64,000 nucleotides of DNA, from contig NZ_ANOH01000263.1 in NCBI RefSeq assembly GCF_000346505.1, positions 34,896-98,895 of the forward strand, in the 5' to 3' direction. Shown here in pieces: positions 45,540-54,681 of the stretch. How positions within the stretch are numbered: position 1 is the first letter of the stretch; each line of letters opens with the position of its first letter. The position numbers were made by a program, and so were the translations under genes. Origin of the DNA: Aporhodopirellula sallentina SM41 (GTDB taxonomy: Bacteria > Planctomycetota > Planctomycetia > Pirellulales > Pirellulaceae). The notes beneath the pieces are model-generated. The model searched no databases. It saw only the letters and a program-made list of their open reading frames with translations, and was not told the DNA's origin.

Positions 45540-47519
45540 TTGAATCGTACGACCGAGCACCGCATCCTCATTTCGCAGTGGTGCATCTGGTGCGTTTGGT
45601 GCGTTTGGATGCTTCTGTTCGCAGTTTGGCATCCGTTCGATCTCCCAGGAAACGGACTTCTGGGAACCGAAATCGCCACTTCGGCACAACGCCCTGCAGC
45701 CGATGAAAACATCCTTTTCCGCGTCGCAGCCATCACCCTCCAATGTGTATCGCTGCAACTCATCTCGTTGCTCGTCGTGCTGGGTTGCTATCGGTGGCGG
45801 TCCCGATTTGCCGTCCGGATCGCTCCTTGGCTCTTCGCGCTCGCACCGACTTGGTACGCGATCGACGTTGTCGCTTACCGATGGACTGGCCTGCATCTGG
45901 TGTCATTCGAATCCTGGACGATATTGACCGAACATCTCCTTCGTGTGACACCGTTCTTCTCGTGGGGCATGCTACGCCCGATCGGCATCCTTCTGGTCGC
46001 CTTGCTCGCAGGCGGCATATCAGCACGCCTCGCCGCACGTGCCATCGGATCTCGCGGTGACACGAACACCTCGCCACGTCGGACACGCTACCAACACGCA
46101 ACCGTCGCGATGATCGTCGCAGGCGGGTTCGTAATCGCCATTTGGATGGCACTCGTCATCCAAACGAGCGATCGACTGCAGCGATCCATGCGCGAGCATC
46201 CGACTCGCCATCCGTGGGCGGCATTCATTCCGCAACCACACCCACCACGCGAGATCCCGACGTTCCAGTACGACGCAAAACAACTCGCCGAAAGAACACA
46301 AACTCGGATCGCACAGATGCGAATGAATGTCGCGCTGCCGATCCCGGAACCGCCGACATCCGATCGGCAAACGACGCAGCCTCCTGATGTACTAATCATC
46401 GTTTGTGAGTCGCTGCGACCAGAGATGCTCTCGCCTGAAGTCATGCCCAACGCGTTTCGCGCAGCATCCGGCGGGCTGATTCTGCGGAAGCACTATTCCG
46501 GCGGGAACGCAACGAGTTTGGGGATGTTCTCCATCGTCAGCGGCATGGAGGCGATCTGGTTTTACAAGTCCGACGTGCGGTTCGCACCATCGCTCAACCG
46601 ACTCTTTCATCAGGCGGGATACGAACTCGGTTTCTTCGCCGGCCACGACGATTGGGGCACGTTTCAAATGGACGCGTTTCTATCCCCGCAGCAGTTCGAA
46701 CGATTCGAGATCGAACCGATGGACTGGCTCGAATCCGACCGGCGAGCCATCGCGGCAACCGAGTCGTTCCTCACCCGTTCTCACGATTCGCCTCGTCCTC
46801 CGCGACTCGCGATTCTATTCCTCTACAGCACACATGCTCCCTTCGCAGTCGAAGCCCGGCATGCGACCGACCTTCCCAAGGCGACGGCTAACTACCCGAT
46901 TCCGTTCACGCCATCGTGGCGCGGCCGTGTTTGGAATCGCTACCGCAACGCAGCGAGAACGTTGGATGACGCAATCGCCCGTCTTCTGCGTCCGGATCGA
47001 GTCACGATCCTCACGGGAGATCACGGCGAAGCGTTTTTGGATGACGGCACCGTGGGTCACGGAACCAAGCTTTCCTCGGTACAAACCCGTGTCGCAGGAT
47101 TTCTGTCCGGCCCGGGGATCGCGGCCCGATCCATCAGCGCCCGGACAACACACGCGGACTTGTTGCCGACGTTACTCGCCGCGTGCAACTTCTCGCCATC
47201 CATGCCTTCGCAACTCGACGGCCTCGACCTGCGATCCGCGTCGACCGATCAACTGCAGAGCAGAACGATCTCCGTCTCTAACCTCATCGGCAAGGACGTG
47301 GTGCTGCTACCGCCGCGAAGTGGCAAGGAATCGATCCACCCGCTGGTTCACTCCGGTGCAGCAATTGGCATCCGAGTACGGTTCTCGCTACTGGACCAAA
47401 CCGTGTCTCCACTCGGCCCGATCAACGAACACGGTGATCTGATCCATCTCGACGAAACCACCTCACGCATACGGGGCGATGAAGTGGTTCATGAATGGCT
47501 AGAGACGCTAGCGAGATGA
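45540..47519 (+). CDS. Membrane-anchored sulfatase/phosphatase-fold protein (YejM/LtaS-like)
   Basis: This 659-aa protein starts at the TTG at 45540, which has a strong AAGGAG site at 45528-45533, six bases upstream. About five membrane helices fill residues 10-220. An alkaline-phosphatase-superfamily domain follows from about 275. Its elements are VLIIVCESLRPEM (metal-site strand), SGGNATSLGMFSIVSG (nucleophile region, Thr/Ser), FFAGHDDWG, and the C-terminal metal-site ILTGDHGEAFLDDG and VGHGTKLS. There is no CxPxR motif of true sulfatases, so it is not a formylglycine sulfatase. The layout resembles YejM/PbgA or lipoteichoic-acid synthase, so a role with membrane lipids or LPS control is plausible. 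Confidence 0.82.
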   Translation: MNRTTEHRILISQWCIWCVWCVWMLLFAVWHPFDLPGNGLLGTEIATSAQRPAADENILFRVAAITLQCVSLQLISLLVVLGCYRWRSRFAVRIAPWLFALAPTWYAIDVVAYRWTGLHLVSFESWTILTEHLLRVTPFFSWGMLRPIGILLVALLAGGISARLAARAIGSRGDTNTSPRRTRYQHATVAMIVAGGFVIAIWMALVIQTSDRLQRSMREHPTRHPWAAFIPQPHPPREIPTFQYDAKQLAERTQTRIAQMRMNVALPIPEPPTSDRQTTQPPDVLIIVCESLRPEMLSPEVMPNAFRAASGGLILRKHYSGGNATSLGMFSIVSGMEAIWFYKSDVRFAPSLNRLFHQAGYELGFFAGHDDWGTFQMDAFLSPQQFERFEIEPMDWLESDRRAIAATESFLTRSHDSPRPPRLAILFLYSTHAPFAVEARHATDLPKATANYPIPFTPSWRGRVWNRYRNAARTLDDAIARLLRPDRVTILTGDHGEAFLDDGTVGHGTKLSSVQTRVAGFLSGPGIAARSISARTTHADLLPTLLAACNFSPSMPSQLDGLDLRSASTDQLQSRTISVSNLIGKDVVLLPPRSGKESIHPLVHSGAAIGIRVRFSLLDQTVSPLGPINEHGDLIHLDETTSRIRGDEVVHEWLETLAR

Positions 47520-47525
47520 CACAAT

Positions 47526-47585
47526 CAGGGGCACGGCGCTCGTGAGGCTGGCAACTTCAACGCTTGCGACCGGACGGTGCCCCTG
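47526..47585. repeat. Nine-base inverted repeat between convergent genes
   Basis: CAGGGGCAC (47526-47534) and GTGCCCCTG (47577-47585) are perfect inverted copies separated by 42 bases. They sit exactly between the ends of the sulfatase-fold gene and the response-regulator gene. This could be a long-loop bidirectional terminator; no T run is seen. Confidence 0.35.
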
Positions 47586-47611
47586 GTCTGAAAACCGCCC
47601 GCTTTGCCGGC

Positions 47612-48289
47612 TCATTCCGCCGGCGTGTCTTCGAGGCTGACCTCGGCGGCGAGCAACAGTTTGTAGAGATCGACTTCGTTATCGATGTGCAATTTCGTGA
47701 AGATACTGCTGCGGTGCTTCGATGCCGTTTGAACGCTGATCTTCAGTTCGTGAGCGATCCCCTTGAGAGGCATCCCGTTGGCCAGCAACATGACGACTTC
47801 TCGCTCGCGTTTGGAAACCGTCTCGAGCAAACTGCGTGCGTCGCGACGCACTTGATGGCGGAAACGCTCGCGTTGGTTCTTCCGAATCGCTCTTTCCACC
47901 GAGTCGATGAACTGGACCGAGTCAAAGCCCTTTTCGATGAAGTCGAACACACCTTGCTGGAACGCGGTACGGCAGTTCTCGGCATCGCCGTGACCGGTGA
48001 CCAAAACGACCGGGACGATCAAATCCCGTTTGGCCATCTCAGCCTGCAATTCCAACCCGCTGATTCGCGGCATCCGCAAATCGGCGACGACGCAACCGAC
48101 CGTATCAACGTCGAGGGTTTCGAGCAGTCGCAGCGGATCGTCAAACGTTTGCGTCGCCAGCCCAGCTCGCTGGCACCAACGCTGCATGAGATCGAGCTCG
48201 ACTTCGTGATCGTCGACCAAAAAGACGGTAGGTTCGGGACCTTCCTCTTGAGTTGCTTCGTCCGAGCTAGTGGTGGACTGCGGTTGCAT
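47612..48289 (-). CDS. FixJ/NarL-type response regulator
   Basis: This 225-aa transcription regulator has a receiver domain (residues 20-140). Acidic residues Asp26/Asp27 (VFLVDDHEVE), phospho-acceptor Asp70 (VVADLRMPRISG), the switch Thr98 (VTGHGD) and Lys120 are present. The usual KP pair is KG here (FIEKGFD). The C-terminal LuxR-type helix-turn-helix starts at about 155 (LLETVSKREREVVMLLANGM) and ends with KISVQTASKHRSSIFTKL. No histidine kinase is adjacent, so it is an orphan regulator. Targets are not known. Confidence 0.92.
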   Translation of the reverse strand: MQPQSTTSSDEATQEEGPEPTVFLVDDHEVELDLMQRWCQRAGLATQTFDDPLRLLETLDVDTVGCVVADLRMPRISGLELQAEMAKRDLIVPVVLVTGHGDAENCRTAFQQGVFDFIEKGFDSVQFIDSVERAIRKNQRERFRHQVRRDARSLLETVSKREREVVMLLANGMPLKGIAHELKISVQTASKHRSSIFTKLHIDNEVDLYKLLLAAEVSLEDTPAE

Positions 48290-48392
48290 GCTGTTTCTTC
48301 CAAGTAGAAGAGGTTAGGTATCGAAACTTACCTCGGGACTTGCCGGACGACGCGCTCCCGATCCGCAACAATCTTGCGTGTCGCTCGAACCG

Positions 48393-49673
48393 CTAAATAC
48401 GTCCTAGCACAACACAAGCGTTGTGGCCGCCAAACCCAAAACTGTTACTCATGGCGATATCGACCTTTTGACTGCGCGCCTTGAGGGGCACGTAATCAAG
48501 ATCACATTCTGGATCAGGCGACTCGAGGTTGATTGTCGGAGCAATCGTTCCAGTCTGAATCGTCTTGCACAAAATCACGGCCTCAATCCCACCGCTCGCT
48601 CCGAGCGAGTGCCCCAGAGCACTCTTCGTGCTGCTGATCGCGACGTTCTTTGCGTGATCGCCGAGCACTGCTTTGATCGCCCGGGTTTCCGCTTTGTCGC
48701 CGAGCGGCGTACTGGTTCCGTGAGCATTAATGTAGTCGATTTCTTCGACCGCGTGGCCTGAATCAGAAATTGCGAGCCGCATCGCTTGGGCAGCACCGTT
48801 GCCTTCGGGGTCCGGTGCGGTGATGTGCCCGGCATCGCTCGTGGTCCCGTACCCGAGCACCTCGGCGTAGATCTTCGCTCCACGAGCCTTCGCTTGCTCG
48901 TATTCTTCGAAAATCATCAACCCCGCACCCTCAGCGAGAACGAAGCCATCGCGATCGGTGTCGAACGGGCGACTGGCACGCTGCGGCTCGTCATTGCGAG
49001 TCGACAACGCCTTCATGTTTTGGAACGCAGCGAGGCCCATGCGAGTGATCGCGGCTTCACTGCCGCCGGTGATCATCAAATCCGTCTCGCCGCTACGAAT
49101 GCTCCGAACGGCATCTCCCATCGCATTGGTCGCACTGGCACAAGCCGTTGCAACGGCAAAGTTCGGTCCTTTCAGACCATAACGGATCGACAGGTTTCCG
49201 CCCGCCGCGTTGACCATCATTTTCGGAACGGTGAACGGACTGACACGCGCCGGGCCCTTATTGAGCATCCGTTCGATCTGGTCCTCAATCTCGTTGAGGC
49301 CGCCAATCCCGGACCCGAGCACAACGCCACAGCGATGACGATCGACTTGGTCGAAATCGATACCACTGTCGGCGACCGCTTGCGCACCGGCGTGAACTGC
49401 GAACTGTGTGAAGCGATCGAGCCGTTTGGCCTCTTTCGCCTCCACGTGTTCAGTCACGTCGAAGTCAGGGATATCGCCGCCAAAGTGAACTTTGTAGCGG
49501 CTCGTGTCCATGATCGACAGTTCGTGGACACCGCTTTGGCCGGCGGTCAATCGTTCCCAAAACAAATCGACGTCGTTTGCTAACGATGTAACGACACCGA
49601 TTCCAGTGATCACCACACGTCGTGGATTTCCGTTGTTGGGAACGAGTCGAAAAGGTTCCGTTGAGACCGTCAT
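48393..49673 (-). CDS. fabF: 3-oxoacyl-ACP synthase II (KAS II)
   Basis: This 426-aa condensing enzyme elongates acyl-ACP with malonyl-ACP. The thiolase-fold triad is visible: Cys178 (VATACASATNAM), the first His in NAHGTSTPLGDKAE and the second in ALGHSLGASG. The N-terminus has a short unconserved stretch before RRVVITGIGVVTSL. It is last in the order rpmF-fabD-fabG-acpP-fabF, lying about 109 bases after acpP. Confidence 0.95.
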   Translation of the reverse strand: MTVSTEPFRLVPNNGNPRRVVITGIGVVTSLANDVDLFWERLTAGQSGVHELSIMDTSRYKVHFGGDIPDFDVTEHVEAKEAKRLDRFTQFAVHAGAQAVADSGIDFDQVDRHRCGVVLGSGIGGLNEIEDQIERMLNKGPARVSPFTVPKMMVNAAGGNLSIRYGLKGPNFAVATACASATNAMGDAVRSIRSGETDLMITGGSEAAITRMGLAAFQNMKALSTRNDEPQRASRPFDTDRDGFVLAEGAGLMIFEEYEQAKARGAKIYAEVLGYGTTSDAGHITAPDPEGNGAAQAMRLAISDSGHAVEEIDYINAHGTSTPLGDKAETRAIKAVLGDHAKNVAISSTKSALGHSLGASGGIEAVILCKTIQTGTIAPTINLESPDPECDLDYVPLKARSQKVDIAMSNSFGFGGHNACVVLGRI

Positions 49674-49782
49674 ACGTGGGCCGGTTTATCTTCGCAAAAG
49701 GGTGTCAACCACCGTGCGCATTGCAGGGGACGGTGACTGACGCCTAAGAATCGGTTACTGAAAAAGCAGACAGCTTAGAAAA

Positions 49783-50028
49783 CTAAGCGTCGTCGCCTTT
49801 TTCCTTCTCGATGAAGTCAACCGCTTCACCAACCTTCTGGATCTTCTCAGCGGAATCGTCTGGGATGCTGATATCGAACTCTTCTTCGAGCTCCATGACC
49901 AACTCGACCGTGTCGAGCGAGTCGGCACCGAGATCGTTCACAAAAGAGGTTTCGCGTGTGATTTTATCTTTGTCGACACCGAGTTGTTCTGAAACAATGT
50001 CGATAACGCGTTCTTCAATAGACGCCAC
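49783..50028 (-). CDS. acpP: Acyl carrier protein
   Basis: This 81-aa acidic four-helix protein starts at a GTG with GGAG eight bases upstream. The 4'-phosphopantetheine attachment site is Ser37 in [12 protein letters not shown]. It carries acyl chains for the adjacent FabF, FabG and FabD enzymes. Length and sequence are typical of primary-metabolism ACPs. Confidence 0.97.
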   Translation of the reverse strand: MASIEERVIDIVSEQLGVDKDKITRETSFVNDLGADSLDTVELVMELEEEFDISIPDDSAEKIQKVGEAVDFIEKEKGDDA

Positions 50029-50328
50029 GGGCGTAACTCCAAAATGGATGGGGGTTGAGAGTAAACTTGTGTTGGTCGATAGGACGGGAAAAACGCCAGG
50101 ATCGAAAGCTTCGATGAACTTGGTGTTGTTTCGCGAAAGCGTGGTGGCCCAGGCTCCTCACAACAGGTATTGCCGAGATTCCCTTCTCGCCGGGGCGTGA
50201 AGATAGGGGAAACGGCTAAAACCCGTCAATATCCCGTGACATCAGATACATTCGAAAATCTACCCGAAACACGGCACCGATTGCAGCCGACGGACGAGAC
50301 CAAACTCCCCGCCGACCCAAACAGCCAT
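50029..50328. other. Intergenic region between fabG and acpP
   Basis: This 300-base stretch (minus-strand leader of acpP) is unusually long for the interior of a fab operon and could carry a separate acpP promoter. I see no hairpin of note and no gene. Confidence 0.4.
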
Positions 50329-51087
50329 CTAGCCGACCATGCCGCCGTCGACGACCAGGGTCTGACCGGAGATGTAACTCGCGTCTTTGCTAGCCAAGAA
50401 CAGAACCGCAGCGGCAACGTCCTCGGGCTGCCCCACACGCTTGGCGGGAATCCGTTTCTTGACTTCTTCCATCACGACGTCGCCGAGTTCAGCAGTCATT
50501 TCGCTGGCAATAAACCCAGGAGCGACCGCGTTGACCGTCACGCCGCGAGAGACCAGTTCCTTGCTCATCGTCCGCGTCATTCCGATCATCCCCGCCTTGC
50601 TGGCGGAGTAGTTGGCTTGGCCGGGATTGCCGATCAGCCCGGAGATGCTGGCCATGTTGATGATCCGGCCATATTTCTTACGCCGCATCACGCCGGCCGC
50701 TGCACGGCAGCAAACGAAACAACTCGTCAGGTTCGTCGCAATTACCGAATCCCACTCTTCATCGGACATCCCACGCATCAATTTGTCGCGGGTGATTCCT
50801 GCGTTATTTACCAGGATATCCAACCGGCCATGGGTCTTGTTCGTCTTCTCAATCGCTTCCGCCGCAGCGGTACGATCGGTGACGTCGCATGGCATTGCCT
50901 CGGCCGAACCGCCGACTGCTTCGATTTCCGCTACCGTCTTGGCCAACTTTTCCGCATTCCGAGCCAAACACACCACGTGAGCACCGTTTTGCCCCAATGC
51001 AACCGCCACCGCCTGGCCGAGCCCCTGACTCGCACCGGTAACAATCGCAACTTGGCCCTTGAGGTCGACCGATAGAGATAAATTCAT
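50329..51087 (-). CDS. fabG: 3-oxoacyl-ACP reductase
   Basis: This 252-aa NADPH-dependent short-chain dehydrogenase has the cofactor motif TGASQGLGQ (residues 18-26), the NNAG motif ([13 protein letters not shown]) and the catalytic Ser147, Tyr160 and Lys164 (MASISG and ANYSASKAG). It reduces 3-oxoacyl-ACP in fatty-acid elongation. It lies between fabD and acpP on the minus strand, 256 bases after fabD. Confidence 0.95.
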   Translation of the reverse strand: MNLSLSVDLKGQVAIVTGASQGLGQAVAVALGQNGAHVVCLARNAEKLAKTVAEIEAVGGSAEAMPCDVTDRTAAAEAIEKTNKTHGRLDILVNNAGITRDKLMRGMSDEEWDSVIATNLTSCFVCCRAAAGVMRRKKYGRIINMASISGLIGNPGQANYSASKAGMIGMTRTMSKELVSRGVTVNAVAPGFIASEMTAELGDVVMEEVKKRIPAKRVGQPEDVAAAVLFLASKDASYISGQTLVVDGGMVG

Positions 51088-51343
51088 TTCAGATATATGT
51101 GGGGCTAAAGAAAACTAAGAAACAACCAGCAGCCGAAAAAGGTATCACAACACGGGCTGTTCTACCTCGGGGTGACCACCACGCCGGCAATGAACTCGCC
51201 CGACCATTCCGAGCGAAAATTTTTCTGATTCCGGCAGAGCAAACCGTCCGCCGCGTCGAGGTTGAAACACAGCCGACTGGCCGCGGATGAAAACAGGCGA
51301 GAGCCAACCGAGAACAGGCTCATTCGCATCACTGACGCCAACT

Positions 51344-52273
51344 CTAAGGCTGGTCGCCAAAACCATCCGTGGGAGTCTTCCGAGCGATCCGCTTGATCGT
51401 GCCACGAAGAACGCGGCCGGTTCCGGCTTCAAGGAAGCCCTCCACGCCGTCCTCGAGCATGCCACGAATCGATGCCTCCCACAAAACCGGGTTCACCACC
51501 TGACGTGACAGCAAATCGCGAATCTCGCCGGGCTCGGTGTGTGGCAACGCATCGACGTTGCTGTAGACCGGAATGCGGGTCGACTTGATCTCCACCGTCT
51601 CCAAGGCTTCCGAAAGCGTCGCTACCGCGTCCTGCATGAGCGGCGTGTGGAACGCGCCCGCAACGCTCAGCGGCACGACCTTCATCGCCCCCGCAGCCGT
51701 CGCAATCGGTTCCAACCGATCGAGTGCAGTCTGATGTCCTGAAACCGCAATATTGCCTGGGCACAGAAGGTTGGCCGGCTTCAGAATTTCATCGTCTTGG
51801 CGGCATTCCGCACAAACCTCGTCGAGCTTTTCCAGATCGAGGCCCAAAACGCTCGACATCCCCGAAGGGATCGCGTCGGCACACGCCTGCATCGCCTCGC
51901 CGCGTTTTTGCACCAAGCGCACGCCGTCCTCGAACGACAGACCGCCCGCGAAACACACCGCCGTGTACTCGCCAAGACTCAGGCCCGCCGCAGCACGAAT
52001 TTTCGATGCCACGTCTTCATGCAACTGCGCGTAGACCTCCGCCGCCGCCACTCCCGTGACAAACAACGCAGGCTGGCAATGCACCGTCTCGTTCAGTTTT
52101 TCCGCAGGCCCTTCGGCACAAAGCTGCTTCAGGTCATACCCGAGGACTTCACCGGCACGTTCGAACAAATCGTTCGCCACCGGATAGTTCTCGCACAACC
52201 ACGTGCCCATTCCAGGCACCTGAGCTCCTTGGCCGGGAAACAGGATCCCGGGGCTGGCAACATCAAAAGACAA
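51344..52273 (-). CDS. fabD: Malonyl-CoA:ACP transacylase
   Basis: This 309-aa enzyme loads malonyl groups onto ACP. The N-terminal ILFPGQGAQVPGMG and the nucleophile motif GLSLGEYTAV (Ser in G-x-S-x-G) are clear, with the later GAFHTPLM histidine segment. I place the start at the TTG at 52273, one base past the rpmF stop region, with the AGGAAGAG of the rpmF end as ribosome-binding site. A GTG further upstream lies inside rpmF. This gives the usual short N-terminus before FPGQG. Confidence 0.92.
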   Translation of the reverse strand: MSFDVASPGILFPGQGAQVPGMGTWLCENYPVANDLFERAGEVLGYDLKQLCAEGPAEKLNETVHCQPALFVTGVAAAEVYAQLHEDVASKIRAAAGLSLGEYTAVCFAGGLSFEDGVRLVQKRGEAMQACADAIPSGMSSVLGLDLEKLDEVCAECRQDDEILKPANLLCPGNIAVSGHQTALDRLEPIATAAGAMKVVPLSVAGAFHTPLMQDAVATLSEALETVEIKSTRIPVYSNVDALPHTEPGEIRDLLSRQVVNPVLWEASIRGMLEDGVEGFLEAGTGRVLRGTIKRIARKTPTDGFGDQP

Positions 52274-52274
52274 T

Positions 52275-52457
52275 TCAGGACTCTTCCTGCTGGACGACCG
52301 TGCGGCCTTGGTAATAACCACATTTTGGGCAAATGTGATGGGTCGGAACAGCCGAACTGCACTGTGGGCAATATCCGATCGAACGTTTCTTCAATCGGTC
52401 GTGACTACGCCGTTTGCCGGTGCGGCTGTTACTGTGTTTGCGTTTAGGGACTGCCAT
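52275..52457 (-). CDS. rpmF: 50S ribosomal protein bL32
   Basis: This 60-aa zinc-ribbon ribosomal protein has the basic N-terminus AVPKRKHSNSRTGKRRSHD and the two zinc pairs CPQC and CPKC, followed by GYYQGR. It is the first gene of the fab operon, as in many bacteria, although plsX and fabH do not follow it here. Confidence 0.95.
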   Translation of the reverse strand: MAVPKRKHSNSRTGKRRSHDRLKKRSIGYCPQCSSAVPTHHICPKCGYYQGRTVVQQEES

Positions 52458-52612
52458 GACAGGGGTCCAGGATAGGGATATGTGAGGGGGAAAATGCCGT
52501 TTTTGTTTCGAGCAATCGCGAAGAATAAACAGCCATCGCCTATTTCGTCAACGTCTGAGAGCACATTTGGGGCCTTCGAGAAAAAAATCCAAATTCCTTA
52601 TGAAGCTTCCAC

Positions 52613-52642
52613 TTGAGTAAAACGGGATTGGACTGCTATAGT
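52613..52642 (+). promoter_or_regulatory. Sigma-70-type promoter of the rpsM operon
   Basis: TTGAGT (52613-52618) and TATAGT (52637-52642) are separated by 18 bases and lie 48 bases before the rpsM ATG. The -10 box sits inside a small inverted repeat (GGACT/AGTCC, 52630-52644) that might bind a regulator. Confidence 0.55.
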
Positions 52643-52689
52643 CCGCGATTCAAATTTCAAAATCACGCAGCTGCTCTCGGAGTTTTGCC

Positions 52690-53073
52690 ATGCCCCGCTT
52701 GATGGGCGTTGACATCCCCAACGACAAACAGATTCAGTATTCCCTGACCTATCTCTACGGACTCGGCCTGTTTCGTGCGCGAGAAGTATGTGAAAAGCTA
52801 GGAATCGATCCGGCCACGCCGGCGAGCGAAATCAGCGACGAGGAAGTCGGTCAGATCGCCGCATTGCTCGAGCGTGACTACTTGGTCGAAGGGCCCCTTC
52901 GCCGCCAAGTCACCCAAAACATCAGCCGTCTGCGCGAGATCAAAGCTTACCGCGGCATTCGGCACCGCGTCGGGCTCCCCGTCCGCGGTCAACGCACCAA
53001 AACAAATGCCCGCACCCGCAAAGGTCCACGTAAGACCGTCGCCGGTAAGAAGGGCGTCAAGGATCTGCGCTAA
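52690..53073 (+). CDS. rpsM: 30S ribosomal protein uS13
   Basis: This 127-aa head protein of the small subunit has the typical N-terminus PRLMGVDIPNDKQIQYSLTY, a helix-two-turn-helix region and the basic C-terminal tail RGQRTKTNARTRKGPRKT. It is the first gene of a four-gene operon with its own promoter. The genes usually before it (secY, map, infA, rpmJ) are not present here. Confidence 0.96.
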   Translation: MPRLMGVDIPNDKQIQYSLTYLYGLGLFRAREVCEKLGIDPATPASEISDEEVGQIAALLERDYLVEGPLRRQVTQNISRLREIKAYRGIRHRVGLPVRGQRTKTNARTRKGPRKTVAGKKGVKDLR

Positions 53074-53131
53074 TTTCTCACGCAGTTCCCATTCCCATTT
53101 ATTTTCACCTCTGTTCGTTTGAGACCCACCG

Positions 53132-53515
53132 GTGGCAAAGACCAACAAGAAAAAACGAGTCCGTCGCAATGTCAGCAATGGCGTCGCGCACGTGCACGCA
53201 ACCTTCAACAACACCACGGTAACCATCACCGACACCAAAGGCGACACGCTTTGCTGGGCCAGTGCCGGAACCAGCGGATTTAAGGGCAGCCGTAAGAGCA
53301 CCCCATTCGCCGGACAATGTGCCGCCCAACAGGCTGCTGAAAAAGCAACCAAGTTCGGCATGCGTGATGTCGAAGTCCGTGTTAAAGGCCCCGGTTCGGG
53401 CCGCGAAAGTGCGATCACCGCCCTCCAGGCTGCTGGCTTGAACGTCAAATTGATCGAGGAAGTGACCCCGATCCCGCATAACGGCTGCCGCCCACGGAAG
53501 AAACGCCGCGTCTAA
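53132..53515 (+). CDS. rpsK: 30S ribosomal protein uS11
   Basis: This 127-aa platform protein starts at a GTG. It contains the conserved [31 protein letters not shown] and the C-terminal [15 protein letters not shown]. Spacing to rpsM is 58 bases. The gene rpsD, frequent after rpsK, is missing before rpoA. Confidence 0.96.
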   Translation: MAKTNKKKRVRRNVSNGVAHVHATFNNTTVTITDTKGDTLCWASAGTSGFKGSRKSTPFAGQCAAQQAAEKATKFGMRDVEVRVKGPGSGRESAITALQAAGLNVKLIEEVTPIPHNGCRPRKKRRV

Positions 53516-53593
53516 TTCGCCGCATCCTTCCCGCCGCCCGTTGTCTTCAACGAATTCAATCCCGCAACCTCACAACGCCGAAAGCACCTCAAC

Positions 53594-54589
53594 ATGTCGA
53601 TGCATATCCGTTGGCGTGGCATGGAACTGCCCAGCACGCTCGAAGTCGATCGCGACACGCTGACTCAGACCTATGGCAAATTCTCTGCCGAACCGTTCGA
53701 ACGCGGGTTCGGTGCGAGCATCGGAAACAGCATGCGTCGCGTGCTCCTGAGCAGCCTTATGGGCAGCGCCGTTACCCAGATCAAAATTCGGGGCGCTCAG
53801 CATGAGTTCACCTCAATCCCTGGTGTTCTCGAAGATGTCACCGACATCGTGCTTAACGTGAAGGCACTCATCGTTCGCAACAACAGTGACGCCACCCGTG
53901 TCATCACTGTCGAAAGCAACTCCGCCGGCGTGATCACCGGTGGCGACATCGAAACCGATGCCGATGTGGAAGTCATCAACAAAGACCACGTCATCGCAAC
54001 CCTGACCGACGACAAACCATTCATGATGGAAATGGTTGTCGAGAACGGACGCGGCTACGTCCCAAGCACCGAACACAGCAGCGTCGACCACGAAATCGGA
54101 ATCATCCCGATCGATGCCGTCTTCAGCCCGATCGTTCGCGTTCGCTACGAAGTCGAAGCCACTCGTGTGGGTCAAAAGACAAACTACGACCGTCTGAACC
54201 TCGAAATTTGGACCGACGGCACGATCAACCCAGAAATGGCGTTGACCGAATCGGCCAAGATCTTCCGCAAACACCTCAACCCGTTCGTCCAATACCGCGA
54301 ACTCGGACCGAGCATCTTCTCGGCCGCCCGTGGTGGTGCCGGGTCTCCGGAAGCTCAACTCGAAGCGAAGCTCAACATGACGCTCGCCGATTTGCGTCTG
54401 TCCGTGCGTGCCAACAATTGCCTCGAGAGCGAGAACATCATGACCGTTCGCGATCTCGTTCAACGCAACGAAGACTCCCTTTTGGAAGTCCGCAACTTCG
54501 GCGACACCACGCTCAACGAAGTCCGCGAAAAACTTTCCCAGTACGGTCTTCACCTCGGCATGCGAGTGCCAAACCAGCCTCTCTTCTAA
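53594..54589 (+). CDS. rpoA: RNA polymerase alpha subunit
   Basis: This 331-aa protein has the N-terminal assembly domain ([20 protein letters not shown] and [14 protein letters not shown]) and, after a linker, the C-terminal DNA- and activator-binding domain ([22 protein letters not shown] with [13 protein letters not shown]). The length is normal. It follows rpsK by 78 bases. Confidence 0.97.
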   Translation: MSMHIRWRGMELPSTLEVDRDTLTQTYGKFSAEPFERGFGASIGNSMRRVLLSSLMGSAVTQIKIRGAQHEFTSIPGVLEDVTDIVLNVKALIVRNNSDATRVITVESNSAGVITGGDIETDADVEVINKDHVIATLTDDKPFMMEMVVENGRGYVPSTEHSSVDHEIGIIPIDAVFSPIVRVRYEVEATRVGQKTNYDRLNLEIWTDGTINPEMALTESAKIFRKHLNPFVQYRELGPSIFSAARGGAGSPEAQLEAKLNMTLADLRLSVRANNCLESENIMTVRDLVQRNEDSLLEVRNFGDTTLNEVREKLSQYGLHLGMRVPNQPLF

Positions 54590-54660
54590 GAGAGCCAACC
54601 GAATACAACGGGCCGGACACGAACGAGTACGGCCCAAATTAACTGTACCAATTCATTCCA

Positions 54661-54672
54661 CCCGTTTTATAG
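54661..54672 (+). promoter_or_regulatory. CCCGTTTTATAG motif upstream of rplQ
   Basis: This is the second copy of the 12-base motif found upstream of rplI (35254-35265). It lies nine bases before the rplQ ATG. It could be an internal promoter -10 region or an upstream translation signal. Confidence 0.3.
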
Positions 54673-54681
54673 ACATCTGAT

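Noticed and set aside
47564..48307. 247-codon open frame on the plus strand
   Set aside because: Covers the response-regulator gene in antisense; the regulator has clear receiver and helix-turn-helix domains.
48786..49583. 265-codon open frame on the plus strand
   Set aside because: Antisense to fabF and without recognisable features.
52274..52321. GTG start of fabD inside rpmF
   Set aside because: It would add 16 residues that are not FabD-like; the TTG at 52273, with the AGGAAGAG just upstream, gives the expected N-terminus.
53813..54637. 274-codon open frame on the minus strand
   Set aside because: Antisense to rpoA, whose identity is certain.
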